DNA of 64,000 bases from positions 1 to 64,000 of the forward strand of contig CACWID010000006.1 of assembly GCA_902760865.1 (NCBI GenBank). Reading direction: 5' to 3'. The notes beneath the pieces were generated by a model. The model was not told the DNA's origin and made no database searches. It worked only from the letters and a program-made list of their open reading frames with translations. Within the stretch, counting starts at the first letter, position 1. Each line of letters starts with the position of its first letter. Origin of the DNA: an uncultured Bacteroidales bacterium. Its GTDB lineage: Bacteria; Bacteroidota; Bacteroidia; Bacteroidales; Muribaculaceae. Below are positions 1-9,300 of this stretch, piece by piece. A program made the translations under genes and the position numbers.

Positions 1-165
1 CGACATTTCTGTTGTGCAAGAAATATGTACAATAAAATGAATTTTGTCGCTTTGCAAGCAAAATCCCACTAAACCCTATAGGTTGCGGATTTGAGGTTAC
101 TTTTAGATAAATTTGGATGCGCCTTAACCATTAAAGCAAGCTTTATGGTCTTCGGCTTTCACAAA
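1..165. other. intergenic, no gene seen
   Basis: Window edge. No convincing coding frame. The word GAGGTTAC at 93-100 also occurs at 1899-1906, just before the 3' end of the third small gene, so another copy of the same gene-end context may begin here. Nothing else is recognised. Confidence 0.3.
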
Positions 166-326
166 TTTTCGGTGATTTTGATAAATCGTTCTCGCTCGAC
201 AATGCTCATGCAAGCATGGCATTGCGCTCACTTAATCACGATTTTATTGTTCATGAGGCGCTGGTACTCGCCAGACTTTTATGATTTTGGTATAAGATGT
301 TCAACCGTATATGCTGTGAAAAGGCG
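166..326 (-). repeat. structured dispersed repeat, copy 1
   Basis: About 161 bp that recurs nearly base for base at 1733-1894 and, with an internal deletion, at 832-926. It ends 24 bases from the stop codon of the adjacent minus-strand gene. It contains nested inverted repeats: AATGC/GCATT enclosing CATGC/GCATG at 201-223, GCGCTCA/TGAGGCGC around it, and GTTCAA/TTGAA near the gene-side end. Open frames across it are not supported because all frames are interrupted in at least one copy. Confidence 0.75.
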
Positions 327-350
327 GTAGTATTGTTGTCGATTACATAA

Positions 351-707
351 TCAGATAACTAATATACCCAAACTTATGAATACTATCAAAGTAAGAACAT
401 AGTACAGAAATACCAAAACTCCTTTTAATTGTCTATACTTTTCACATCCATATTGGGTGTTTAGCTCATTATAAAACTTGCCATCGTCATTATCATTAAC
501 AATAACTATTTTGCCCATTAACAAGAATGTTATCAAGAGACAAGGAATCGCTATAGAATAATACATCATTTCTGTGTCGTCTTTAATCGGACCAACTGCC
601 AAATAGACACATAATAATACAATCGATATGAGATTGAATAATATACTTCCCCCAACATTACTGAAAGAGCAGTGAGATGAAAATCTATAACTCCACCCAA
701 AATTCAA
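351..707 (-). CDS. small membrane protein, possibly frameshifted at the N-terminus
   Basis: Unrecognised protein of about 118 residues with three predicted membrane segments, roughly residues 20-40, 50-69 and 95-118, and a short hydrophilic stretch between the last two. The only start in this frame is TTG. Upstream, an ATG at 759 opens a different frame that reads MILAFFRYIYYRTLHAFFEF, which looks like a natural basic, aromatic N-terminus, but it hits a stop at 685. A promoter-like TACCTTTG (789-796) lies a sensible distance before that ATG. I infer that the ancestral gene ran 351-759 and carries a small indel near 690-707, or that the assembly has an error there. Function unknown. Confidence 0.5.
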   Translation of the reverse strand: MNFGWSYRFSSHCSFSNVGGSILFNLISIVLLCVYLAVGPIKDDTEMMYYSIAIPCLLITFLLMGKIVIVNDNDDGKFYNELNTQYGCEKYRQLKGVLVFLYYVLTLIVFISLGILVI

Positions 708-788
708 AAAATGCGTGGAGAGTACGATAATAAATGTATCTGAAGAATGCCAGTATCATGTCATTAAGAAGAAAAAATGTTTCATCGA

Positions 789-796
789 CAAAGGTA
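789..796 (-). promoter_or_regulatory. promoter -7 element (TAnnTTTG)
   Basis: TACCTTTG on the minus strand matches the Bacteroidota -7 consensus. It lies about 30 bases before the ATG at 759. No TTG is seen at the usual 20-base spacing, so the assignment is moderate. Confidence 0.4.
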
Positions 797-831
797 GCGA
801 AAATTTCGCTAAACACTCATTTTCTTTTAGA

Positions 832-926
832 TTTCGGTGATTTATTATTCATGAGGCGCTGGTACTCGTCCTGACTTTTATGATTTTGGAAAAGTTGTTC
901 AACCGCTTAGGTCTTGAAAAGACGGG
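832..926 (-). repeat. structured dispersed repeat, copy 2 (internally deleted)
   Basis: Shares both ends with the copies at 166-326 and 1733-1894 but lacks the central palindrome of about 65 bp. It ends 7 bases from the stop codon of the lipoprotein gene. As in the other copies, it is immediately 3' of a minus-strand gene. Confidence 0.7.
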
Positions 927-933
927 CGTTAAG

Positions 934-1635
934 TTAATTCTGCGCCACACGCACAGGACGGACGGTAAACCCGTAGTAACGATAACTGTATTCTTCATCC
1001 CAGTTCAAATATTCAGAATCGAATTCCAGGTTGTAGGCGCCGCTGGAGTCGCGTGAGTAGAGCGTTCGCGATAAATAGTAACCCCAAGAGCCCACTTCAT
1101 CGAGAGACTCGCGCCAGCGGCCGCCTGCTGCAGGCAAGAAAATGATGTTACTGTTTGGACCTGTGCCCAACTGACCGTACACGCCGTTCCTCTGCGTCCA
1201 TTGCCAAGAACAATTATCTAACAATTCTTGGATCTGTTCCAAGGACGGCATGCACGCTCCTGCGCCCCAGTTGACTGTAGCAGCATCGTCGGCAGGCTCC
1301 AACTCGGTCATATAGTCAACGGTGCCATATTTGTCATCGGTGCAGTATTTTGTCAACTTATCGCTGGCACTATTGTACCACTTATAAGTTTCCAAATTAT
1401 AGTTGCTCTTCGGGACTGTCTCACCCCAAGCAAAATAGTCGCCGTATTCCTCGGGACTGTCTGCACCGACGTTGCACGTCGCCCACAGCGTGCCGCTGGG
1501 CAGTCCCAGGTCAACCCACTCGTGAGTATCAGGATTCTCGGGTTCGTCATCTTTACATGATGAAAGAGATGCCAGCCCTGCAGCAAAAGACAGTAATAAA
1601 AAAAACAACTTAATTGTTTTCATGTTGTGATTCAT
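934..1635 (-). CDS. FISUMP-like lipoprotein
   Basis: A signal peptide (residues 1-26) ends in LSSC, a lipobox, followed by an acidic KDDE stretch of the kind that directs surface lipoproteins in Bacteroidetes. The mature part carries WVDLGLPSGTLWATCNVGA and further WGE and GFTVRPVR motifs, typical of the Fibrobacter-type major paralogous (FISUMP) domain seen in many Bacteroidales surface proteins. The cellular role is unknown; an envelope or surface location is inferred. Two in-frame ATGs (1635 and 1623) are possible; the second gives a tighter signal peptide. The gene sits between two copies of the structured repeat. Confidence 0.8.
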   Translation of the reverse strand: MNHNMKTIKLFFLLLSFAAGLASLSSCKDDEPENPDTHEWVDLGLPSGTLWATCNVGADSPEEYGDYFAWGETVPKSNYNLETYKWYNSASDKLTKYCTDDKYGTVDYMTELEPADDAATVNWGAGACMPSLEQIQELLDNCSWQWTQRNGVYGQLGTGPNSNIIFLPAAGGRWRESLDEVGSWGYYLSRTLYSRDSSGAYNLEFDSEYLNWDEEYSYRYYGFTVRPVRVAQN

Positions 1636-1732
1636 TAAATTGTGAATTCAAATTAAGTGATATCTCGTTTATGTATCATTGTGCATTGCCAAGGCAGAAA
1701 AAATTAATGCGAAATACTCATTTTTCTCTTAC

Positions 1733-1894
1733 TTTTCGGTGATTTTGATAAATCGTTCTTGCTCGACAATGCTCATGCAAGCATGGCATTGCGCTCACTT
1801 AATCACGATTTTATTGTTCATGAGGCGCTGATACTCGCCAGACTTTTATATTTTTGGAAAAGTCGTTCAACCGCGTATGCCTTGAAAAGACGGG
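1733..1894 (-). repeat. structured dispersed repeat, copy 3
   Basis: Full-length copy, almost identical to 166-326, ending 8 bases from the stop codon of the next minus-strand gene. The central palindrome is at 1768-1790. A GTTCAAC heptamer (1864-1870) is conserved in all three copies. Confidence 0.75.
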
Positions 1895-1902
1895 GAATGA
1901 GG

Positions 1903-2460
1903 TTACTCTTCCCCGATGAGTTCTTGCAGACGACGGGTGATATCCTCATCACCGGAGCCTACAGGATATTTACCGCGTATTAATCTGGAAATAAGCACTG
2001 TAGCGACGACTAAGATGAAGATCCAGGAGATTACTTTCACTATAATACCAAAATCAGAGAAAAATACGAAACAAGCAAACCACCCAGCAAATATCAGATT
2101 TGCGATCGTCGAGATGATACTTTCGTCTTTAATGTACTTTTTGAACTTGTTCAATAGCTGTTCTGGAGTGCCGAGACCGTCGATGGTTTTTAAAAAGCTG
2201 TGAGATTTTATAACCCACCAGCCTGACATAAGGGCACATATAAATAGCGCCAAGAGGAAAACAATCCTAAAACCTTCTTTATCATGTGCCAAATAAGGTG
2301 AAGAAAACTCAACATATATTGCAATTGTCACCATTATCAGGAAAAGTATCAAGGAAACCAACCCAACCCAGAAATGAGTTTTCGCTCTTTTCTTGCACTT
2401 GTCCTTGATAACATCCAGCCATTCTTCTTTGTTAATCAAGTATAAATCTTCCAGTTTCAT
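1903..2460 (-). CDS. four-segment membrane protein, unknown
   Basis: 185 residues, no family recognised. A basic N-terminus (KDKCKKRAKTH) is followed by hydrophobic segments at about residues 31-50, 65-85, 118-137 and 140-160, then a short charged C-terminal tail (GDEDITRRLQELIGEE). It begins with ATG and has a good promoter just upstream. It is the third of three small minus-strand genes that each carry the structured repeat at the 3' end. The layout suggests individually transcribed units rather than one operon. Confidence 0.65.
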   Translation of the reverse strand: MKLEDLYLINKEEWLDVIKDKCKKRAKTHFWVGLVSLILFLIMVTIAIYVEFSSPYLAHDKEGFRIVFLLALFICALMSGWWVIKSHSFLKTIDGLGTPEQLLNKFKKYIKDESIISTIANLIFAGWFACFVFFSDFGIIVKVISWIFILVVATVLISRLIRGKYPVGSGDEDITRRLQELIGEE

Positions 2461-2528
2461 AATGATATGTTGTTAAAAATATTCGTGAAACAAATCTCTG
2501 GTACAATCAAACTTATTTTCTTTTCTCG

Positions 2529-2558
2529 CAAATATAGCAGCTTTTCCTCAAATGACAA
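2529..2558 (-). promoter_or_regulatory. promoter of the 1903-2460 gene
   Basis: On the minus strand, TTG (2556-2558) and TATATTTG (2529-2536) are separated by 19 bases. This fits the Bacteroidota -33/-7 promoter, about 70 bases before the ATG. Confidence 0.55.
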
Positions 2559-2583
2559 CTATAGAGAACAGTAAATTATGTAT

Positions 2584-2902
2584 CATTTGTGTCCGGTAAA
2601 CATCCGATAAACCATTATTAATGCTACAATGATGGCTTCACATGAAGGGGCTTACTTTTAAGCCCGTAGGGCTGTCTGGTTATAGGCAGGAGTGTAGCGA
2701 AGCGGAACTCCTGTAAATAAGCGCCACACACGAAGAATAGCCCCGTTAGGGGCGAAAGACTGTTTATCAGTGCTTTACTGTCACCCCGATGGGGCTAGAA
2801 TGGGAGTGTGTTCTATTGCAGGGGTTACGCTCGGCTTTGCCTCGCTATACCCCTGCCTATGACCTGGCCGCCCCTAACGGGGCTGTTTACCGGACACCAA
2901 TG
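2584..2902. repeat. 319-bp element with 18-bp terminal inverted repeats
   Basis: The ends are CATT(T/G)GTGTCCGGTAAAC at 2584-2601 and its inverse at 2885-2902, with one mismatch in 18. The interior has no ORF but several short palindromic phrases built on CCCCGTTAGGGGCG and a GGGGTT/ACCCC frame. The structure resembles a non-autonomous MITE-like element, but no clear target-site duplication is visible. A similar end, GTGTCCGATAAAA, occurs at 43263. It fills the gap between two minus-strand genes. Confidence 0.6.
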
Positions 2903-2921
2903 AATTCTTATGTACCCTAAG

Positions 2922-3404
2922 TTATTTCTGGGAGAGGGTCCCGAGCATCTCTACCAGTATGTCGATAGCCTCGTTGGCACGACCCATCGAGCTCTGGATT
3001 GATCCAGAGAAACCTTCCGGTTCCTTGGTAATCATCAGGAACCACACGACTACGGTTTGCGTCCCGTCGTCCTCGTCGGTCTCTATCGACCGCACGAGCG
3101 CATAGTCGTCTTTCACCAGTTTCTGGTCCACCTTGTGGCCATGGCTCTCTTTCATGTACACCCAGTTGTCAACAGCCTCTTGCAGCTGATTTTTCGTTGG
3201 GCCCAGTTCATTGTAAGTGACATCAAAACGGATCTCGTCGTCGTCAGTGGCCACGTTCATCCAGTCATCACCATAAAAAGTCACTTCCCAGTCGGCAGGA
3301 TAGCCGATAGTGAATTTCTCGTTCTCGAAGGTTTTAAAGTCGGTAGCCGTCGAAACGAGGTTCACCATCAAGGCCATCAGTAAAAACATGATAATCTTCT
3401 TCAT
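2922..3404 (-). CDS. secreted PsbP-like/unknown protein
   Basis: About 160 residues, with the start placed at the ATG opening MKKIIMFLLMALMVNLVS, a clean signal peptide; a longer upstream extension lacks one. The mature part has FTIGYPADWEVTFYG, resembling the first strands of PsbP/Mog1-like or DcrB-like folds, in which a short exported beta-rich protein carries 'YPxxWE'. Residues after 120 include an acidic SIETDEDDGTQ loop and a helical C-terminus. The enzymatic role is unknown; periplasmic location is inferred. It lies 53 bases downstream of the small ORF at 3457-3630, so it may be cotranscribed with the DUF4838 gene. Confidence 0.65.
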   Translation of the reverse strand: MKKIIMFLLMALMVNLVSTATDFKTFENEKFTIGYPADWEVTFYGDDWMNVATDDDEIRFDVTYNELGPTKNQLQEAVDNWVYMKESHGHKVDQKLVKDDYALVRSIETDEDDGTQTVVVWFLMITKEPEGFSGSIQSSMGRANEAIDILVEMLGTLSQK

Positions 3405-3456
3405 AACATACTGTATGTAGGTGGCTTCAAATATAGGTGTTTTTTTGCAAAACACA

Positions 3457-3630
3457 TCACTTTACTTGATGAATTCGGGTAAAATTGTTAGCTACGATGA
3501 AACTATAGCCGGCAAACAGTGCAAGAGTCAGAAAATCCTCTTCTGTTTCTTCTCCACTGTCATCAGCGTTGCTCGGCGACAAAGTCGCCAATAATGCATT
3601 GTCAGTCAACTGGTTGAAGTGTAATATCAC
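3457..3630 (-). CDS. small 57-residue ORF, translationally coupled
   Basis: An uninterrupted frame starts at GTG 3630 and overlaps the TGA of the upstream glycosidase-like gene in a GTGA arrangement. It reads MILHFNQLTDNALL..., has an acidic centre (DDSGEETEEDF), then a hydrophobic stretch LALFAGYSFIVA and ends RIHQVK. Composition looks protein-like, with one weak membrane segment at about residues 34-47. No family is recognised. It could instead be the remnant of a longer gene. Confidence 0.35.
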   Translation of the reverse strand: MILHFNQLTDNALLATLSPSNADDSGEETEEDFLTLALFAGYSFIVANNFTRIHQVK

Positions 3631-5807
3631 TTCACTTGAATCTCATCGATAAAGAAGTAACCGTCATACCCTACGCCGAAGTGCCAGTCGGGGCAGGCTC
3701 CGATGGTCTTCAGGTTCACCTTGACGTAGCGGGCCGTTGCGGCCTGGGGCAGCGTGACCGTCGCCCAGCGGTACTTGGGAGACAGGTCGCGGTCCTCCTC
3801 AAAGTTGAAGGTGCCGATGTCGGTAAAGTTCACGTTGTCACTCGAGATGGCATAGGACACGCTCTTGGGCAGGAAAATCCAGGCGCCCAGGTTGTGCAGG
3901 CAGTCGGTTCGCACGGTCGTGAACTGTTTCTCTTCACCCAGATCGACAACCAGTTCGGCATCCTCGCCGACCCAGCCGACCCAGCTCTCCCCGTAGGTCG
4001 CGCCGCCGAACAGTCCGTCGGTCAGCGCTGTCCCCGAGATGGGAACGAATCGGTACTCGGGCAGGTTCTTGTAGGTGACTTTGGCCCCGAGGGCGAGGTT
4101 GTTGCTGATGCCCGGCAAGAAGCGCTCCAGGTACAGGTCACAGTAATCGTCCACCGAGTTCTTGCGCTCGGTCAAGGACTTGATGCCGGCCTCATTGCCG
4201 CGTTGGCGGAAGAGTTCCACCTCACGGATGCGCTCCTCACGGTCGCCCCCGGTCGAGGTGCGCTCGAGCTCCAGCTTGCTGTACTGCTGCTGCAGCCGTG
4301 CCGCATGGACGCGCTTGAGCAACGTCTCGTCGCCGGCAACTGCCGCCTCGGCCTGGTCGAACAGGTCGTCGTATTGTGCCAGCAGGTAGGGCCGCAGCAT
4401 GCCCTCCTTGTGCGAGACGGGCGAGTCATAGATCCACAGGTCCTTGCCGCTGCCCAGCAGTGCTCCCTCGCGCATCTTGAGGTAACGATACAGATAGGGG
4501 GCCGCCTTGCCGTAATAGCCGTCCAGGAAGGCGTGCATCAGGCTGTCGGTGTCGGCATCGACATTCCACATCAGTTTGGATATCATATAGGATCGCAGCT
4601 CGCTGAAGTCCACGCCCCTGAAGCCTGCCACCTGCTCAAACAGCATCGTGGCATGGTTCTCCTTGAACAGCCTCATGTTGGGCTGCAGCACATGGAAATT
4701 GGGGAACGGGGTGACCAGGTTGTCGAAGTTGATGCCGTAGTCCCAGACGAAGATGTTGTCCGATATCTTGCCCCAACCCGTCAGGGCGCGCATGAAGTCG
4801 CGCCCGCTGGCGTTCTCGGTCAAGGGGACCTCGCGCTTGCTGTCGATACTGCACAGCATGATGTTCACGTTGGGCAGCGGCTTGGTGTGCTTGGGTGGCT
4901 GCATGCTGTACAGATAGGCCAGCGTCGAGAATTCCTTGTCTGGAAAACGCTGTGCCAGCTTGTTCATGAAGCGCACCAGATTGCCCGACGGCGAGCCCTC
5001 GTACTCGTCCACGGCCTTGCACTCGGGGCAGGCGCATTGCGTGTTGTTGCCGTCGTTCTGGCTCACCGAGATGAGTTTCATGCCAGGATTGGCCTTGAAG
5101 ATGCTGTCGATCTTAGCGGCCACCAGTTCAAAGACCTCGGGATTGGTCAGGCACCACTGGCTGTGGGCTCCGGGGTGGCGTACGCCGTTGAAGAAGGAGT
5201 AATACTCGGGATGTGCCTTGCCATAGACCGCTGCGGGCAGAATCTGGTTGAAGGTGTGGACCCACATGTTGGCGGCAAAGATTTCTTTGGGCTCCTTGAG
5301 TCTGTAGAAGGCCACATAGTCGGGGTCCTCGGTGCCGTAGGTCTGCGTCTGGCGATAGCGGAACGATGGCGTCTCGGCATGGTGCTGAGCGGCAATCGTG
5401 ATGTTGGTGCGCGGCTCTACGGTCCATGCATTGGCAGCATAGTAGCGCACGCCTAATTCGTTTTCCAGCAGCGTCGCCACGCCATAGAGGGCGCCCTTGC
5501 CGCCACCGCTCTTGATGGTCAAGAGGCCGTCATGGCAATCGATGACAAAGCCGTCCTCGCCGACTTCGTCGGTCGTGCCGCCGATGAGGATCAGGTTTTT
5601 CTTGTCCTTAAAGAGTGATATCGGCAACCTCACACCGCTCATGCGCTCGACAAATTTGTTCAGCAACATGGCCGCATCACGGTTGACCTCGCTCTCCTCA
5701 ACGATGGCAATCGATGCGCGCGGCTTGCCATTCTTCAGTACCTGCAACTGTGCCGATACCTGCATGGCTGCCAGTATCACAACAGCAAACAACAATAATC
5801 TTTTCAT
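3627..5807 (-). CDS. secreted DUF4838 glycosidase-like protein with discoidin domain
   Basis: 726 residues. A signal peptide (1-19) precedes an N-terminal alpha/beta domain like the accessory domain of GH20/GH67-type enzymes (to about 140). A DUF4838 region (about 150-430) follows, with VSQNDGNNTQCACPECKAVDE, whose CxCxxC cluster is usual for the family. After a helical middle section, a C-terminal F5/8 type C (discoidin-like) jelly roll (about 590-726) with SWVGWVGEDAELVVDLG probably binds carbohydrate. It is likely a periplasmic or surface polysaccharide-degrading enzyme; the substrate cannot be read from sequence. It heads a short minus-strand run with the two small genes downstream. Confidence 0.8.
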   Translation of the reverse strand: MKRLLLFAVVILAAMQVSAQLQVLKNGKPRASIAIVEESEVNRDAAMLLNKFVERMSGVRLPISLFKDKKNLILIGGTTDEVGEDGFVIDCHDGLLTIKSGGGKGALYGVATLLENELGVRYYAANAWTVEPRTNITIAAQHHAETPSFRYRQTQTYGTEDPDYVAFYRLKEPKEIFAANMWVHTFNQILPAAVYGKAHPEYYSFFNGVRHPGAHSQWCLTNPEVFELVAAKIDSIFKANPGMKLISVSQNDGNNTQCACPECKAVDEYEGSPSGNLVRFMNKLAQRFPDKEFSTLAYLYSMQPPKHTKPLPNVNIMLCSIDSKREVPLTENASGRDFMRALTGWGKISDNIFVWDYGINFDNLVTPFPNFHVLQPNMRLFKENHATMLFEQVAGFRGVDFSELRSYMISKLMWNVDADTDSLMHAFLDGYYGKAAPYLYRYLKMREGALLGSGKDLWIYDSPVSHKEGMLRPYLLAQYDDLFDQAEAAVAGDETLLKRVHAARLQQQYSKLELERTSTGGDREERIREVELFRQRGNEAGIKSLTERKNSVDDYCDLYLERFLPGISNNLALGAKVTYKNLPEYRFVPISGTALTDGLFGGATYGESWVGWVGEDAELVVDLGEEKQFTTVRTDCLHNLGAWIFLPKSVSYAISSDNVNFTDIGTFNFEEDRDLSPKYRWATVTLPQAATARYVKVNLKTIGACPDWHFGVGYDGYFFIDEIQVK

Positions 5808-5902
5808 AAGCCTAAAGGGTTAGTGTTTAATTTCAGGCAGTAAAGATACAACAATAATCGGACACCACCACCATTTCTCGCTGCAGGATTTCAAGCGCCG
5901 GG

Positions 5903-6130
5903 GTGTCATAATTCAACTGCTAGAACTATAACCGCCCTGCGGGCGGGAAATTAATCAAATTAATTAAAAAATTTTTATTAATATGATAATATTATCAATT
6001 TTAATTTAAAACTTTGATTAATTTGAATAATCTTGGCTGCACCTCAGCAAATCGAGCAAGCTCGTTTGCATTCGGCACAAGATTTCCCGTGCGATAGCAC
6101 GGTTATATTACCGAGTCGCAATTATGACAC
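5903..6130. repeat. 228-bp AT-rich element with terminal inverted repeats
   Basis: The ends GTGTCATAATT (5903-5913) and AATTATGACAC (6120-6130) are perfect inverse copies. A second inner pair, ATAACCG...CGGGAAA against TTTCCCG...CGGTTAT, lies a few bases in. The core is very AT-rich (about 5951-6030) and also palindromic. No coding frame. It resembles a MITE-like or foldback element between divergent genes, just upstream of nifJ. Confidence 0.55.
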
Positions 6131-6287
6131 GCCCACATTAATCTTGCATTGATGCTTGGGGAGAGCGCCTGAGAGGGTCAGGCCCGTTTTCAATCGGTGA
6201 CAGCATTTTTGACGGCTTTTTCTCGGCCCTTGAAAGCAAGCTTTCACGTCTCGCGCGCCTACTTTTTAAAAAGAAATGGCAAATAAT

Positions 6288-6318
6288 TTGGCATTTCGCT
6301 TGTCTTTGAGTACCTTTG
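6288..6318 (+). promoter_or_regulatory. nifJ promoter
   Basis: TTG (6288-6290), exactly 20 bases, then TACCTTTG (6311-6318): the Bacteroidota -33/-7 pair. It leaves a leader of about 45 bases before the ATG at 6372. Confidence 0.75.
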
Positions 6319-6371
6319 CGCCCTGTAAAAACGACTAATAACTAACTATATCAGTTTTTTCAAAAAATTTT

Positions 6372-9300
6372 ATGAGTAAGGAAAAGAAATTCATGACGTG
6401 TGACGGTAACCAAGCTGCCGCCCACATCAGTTACATGTTCACTGAGGTAGCCGCTATCTACCCCATCACTCCGTCATCAACGATGGCCGAGCACGTGGAC
6501 GAGTGGGCCGCTGCTGGCCGCAAGAACATCTTCGGCGAGACCGTCATGGTCCAGGAGATGCAGAGCGAGGGTGGCGCAGCCGGTGCTGTTCACGGTTCGC
6601 TGCAGGCCGGTGCCCTGACCACGACCTACACCGCGTCGCAGGGTCTGCTGCTGATGATTCCCAACATGTACAAGATTGCCGGTGAGTTGCTCCCCGGTGT
6701 ATTCCATGTTTCGGCCCGTACGCTGGCCAGCCACACCCTGTGTATCTTCGGTGACCACCAGGACGTGATGGCTACCCGCCAGACCGGTTTTGCCATGCTC
6801 GCCGAGGGCAGTGTGCAGGAGGTGATGGACCTCGCCGGTGTTGCTCACCTGAGCGCCATCAAGGCTCACGTGCCCTTTGTCAACTTCTTTGACGGCTTCC
6901 GCACCTCTCACGAGATCCAGAAGGTTGAGGCCATGGACCAGGAAGACCTGCGTCCCCTCATCGACATGGAGGAGCTGGCCAAGTTCCGCAAGGGTGCCAT
7001 GAATCCCGACAAGCCCGTTACCCGTGGTACTGCCGAGAACCCCGACGTGTTCTTCCAGCACCGCGAGTCGTGCAACGACTACTATACCGCAGTTCCCGCC
7101 ATCGTCGAGGACTACATGAACAAGATCAGCGAGATCACCGGCCGCAAGTATGGTCTGTTTGACTACTACGGCGCCAAGGATGCCGACCGCGTCATCATCG
7201 CCATGGGCAGTGTGACCGAGGCTATCCGCGAGACCATCGACTATCTGACCGAGAAGGGTGAGAAGGTCGGCCTCGTCGCTGTCCACCTGTATCGTCCCTT
7301 CAGCGCCAAGCACTTCCTCGCAGCCGTTCCCAGCACTGCCAAGCGCATTGCCGTGCTCGACCGCACCAAGGAGCCCGGCGCCAACGGCGAGCCCCTGTAT
7401 CTCGACGTGAAGGACTGCTTCTACGGCACCGAGAACGCCCCCGTCATCGTGGGTGGCCGCTACGGCCTCGGCAGCAAGGACACCACGCCCGCCCAGATTC
7501 TCGCCGTCTATGAGAACCTGGCCCTGCCGATGCCCAAGAACCAGTTCACCATCGGTATCGAGGACGACGTGACCTTCGCTTCTCTGCCCATGAAGGAAGA
7601 GGTTGCCATGGGTGGCGCCGGCATGTTCCAGGCCAAGTTCTACGGTCTGGGTGCTGACGGTACCGTGGGTGCCAACAAGAACAGTGTGAAGATCATCGGT
7701 GACAACACCGACAAGCACTGCCAGGCCTACTTCTCCTACGACAGCAAGAAGTCGGGTGGCTTCACCTGCTCTCACCTGCGCTTCGGCGACGAGCCCATCC
7801 GCTCGACCTACCTGGTAACCACGCCCAACTTCGTGGCTTGCCACGTTCAGGCCTACCTGCACATGTATGACGTTACCCGCGGTCTGCAGAAGGGTGGTAC
7901 CTTCCTGCTGAACACCGTGTGGGACGGCGACAAGCTGGTCGAGAACCTGCCCAACAAGGTGAAGAAGTACTTTGCCGACAACAACATCAAGGTTTACTAC
8001 ATCAACGCTACCAAGATCGCTCAGGAGATTGGTCTGGGCAACCGCACCAACACCATCCTGCAGAGCGCATTCTTCCGCATCACCGAGGTGATCCCCGTTG
8101 ACCTGGCCATCGAGCAGATGAAGAAGTTCATCGTCAAGTCCTATGGCCGCAAGGGTGAGGACGTGGTGAACAAGAACTACCAGGCCGTTGACCGCGGTAA
8201 CGAGTACACCGAGCTGGCCGTGGATCCCGCTTGGAGCAACCTGACCGTCGAGGGCGCTGCCGCCGACAATGCTCCCGCATTTGTCCACAACGTGGTTCGT
8301 CCCATTAACGCCCAGAACGGCGACCTGCTGCCCGTGAGCGCATTCAAGGGCCGCGAGGACGGTACCTGGGATGCCGGTACTGCTGCCTATGAGAAGCGCG
8401 GCGTGGGTGCCTTCGTTCCCATGTGGAAGGCCGAGAACTGTATCCAGTGTAACAAGTGCGCGCTCGTCTGCCCGCACGCTGCCATCCGTCCCTTTGTCAT
8501 GGACGAGGCCGAGGCTGCCGCTTCTCCCTTCAAGGAGAGCGACAAGCTCAAAGCCATCGGCAAGGGCTTCGAGGGCATGACCTTCGTACAGGTTGTTGAC
8601 GTGATGGACTGCTTGGCTTGCGGCAACTGCGCCGACGTTTGTCCGGGCAAGAAGGGCGAGAAGGCCCTCGTGATGGTTCCCATGGAGGGCCACGAAGAGG
8701 ACCAGAAGCTCTGGGACTACGCCGTCAACAATGTCAAGAGCAAACAGCACCTCGTGGACGTCAAGGCCACCGTCAAGAACTCGCAGTTCGCTCAGCCGCT
8801 GTTTGAGTTCTCGGGCGCTTGCTCGGGTTGCGGTGAGACCCCCTATGTGAAGCTGATCAGCCAGTTGTTCGGTGACCGTCAGATCGTTGCCAACGCTACC
8901 GGTTGCTCCTCGATCTACAGTGCTTCGGTTCCCTCGACTCCTTACACCGTCAACGAGAAGGGTCACGGTCCCGCTTGGGCCAACTCCCTGTTCGAGGACT
9001 TCTGCGAGTTCGGTCTGGGTATGACCATCGCCGACGAGAAGATGCGCAGCCGCGTCCTGGGCTTCGTCAAGGAGGCTATCGACGACGCTACCGTTGCTGC
9101 CGACGTGAAGGCCCTCTACAAGGAATGGGTTGAGAACTTCAACGACGGTGACAAGACCCGCGAGCTCAGCGACAAGATCCTCGAGGCCATCGAGCACAGC
9201 GACAATCCCGCCGACGTGAAGGTTCGTGAGCTGGGTCAGTACCTGGTTAAGCGTTCGCAGTGGATCATCGGTGGTGACGGCGCCAGCTACGACATCGGCT

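Noticed and set aside
91-330. Open frames over the left-edge repeats (91-330 and 1759-1983, plus strand)
   Set aside because: They span the non-coding structured repeat. The frame is not preserved among the three copies.
166-1894. Integron with attC sites
   Set aside because: Repeat placement is suggestive, but the paired RYYYAAC/GTTRRRY boxes in the right order were not found and no integrase gene is in the window. Kept only as a cassette-like observation.
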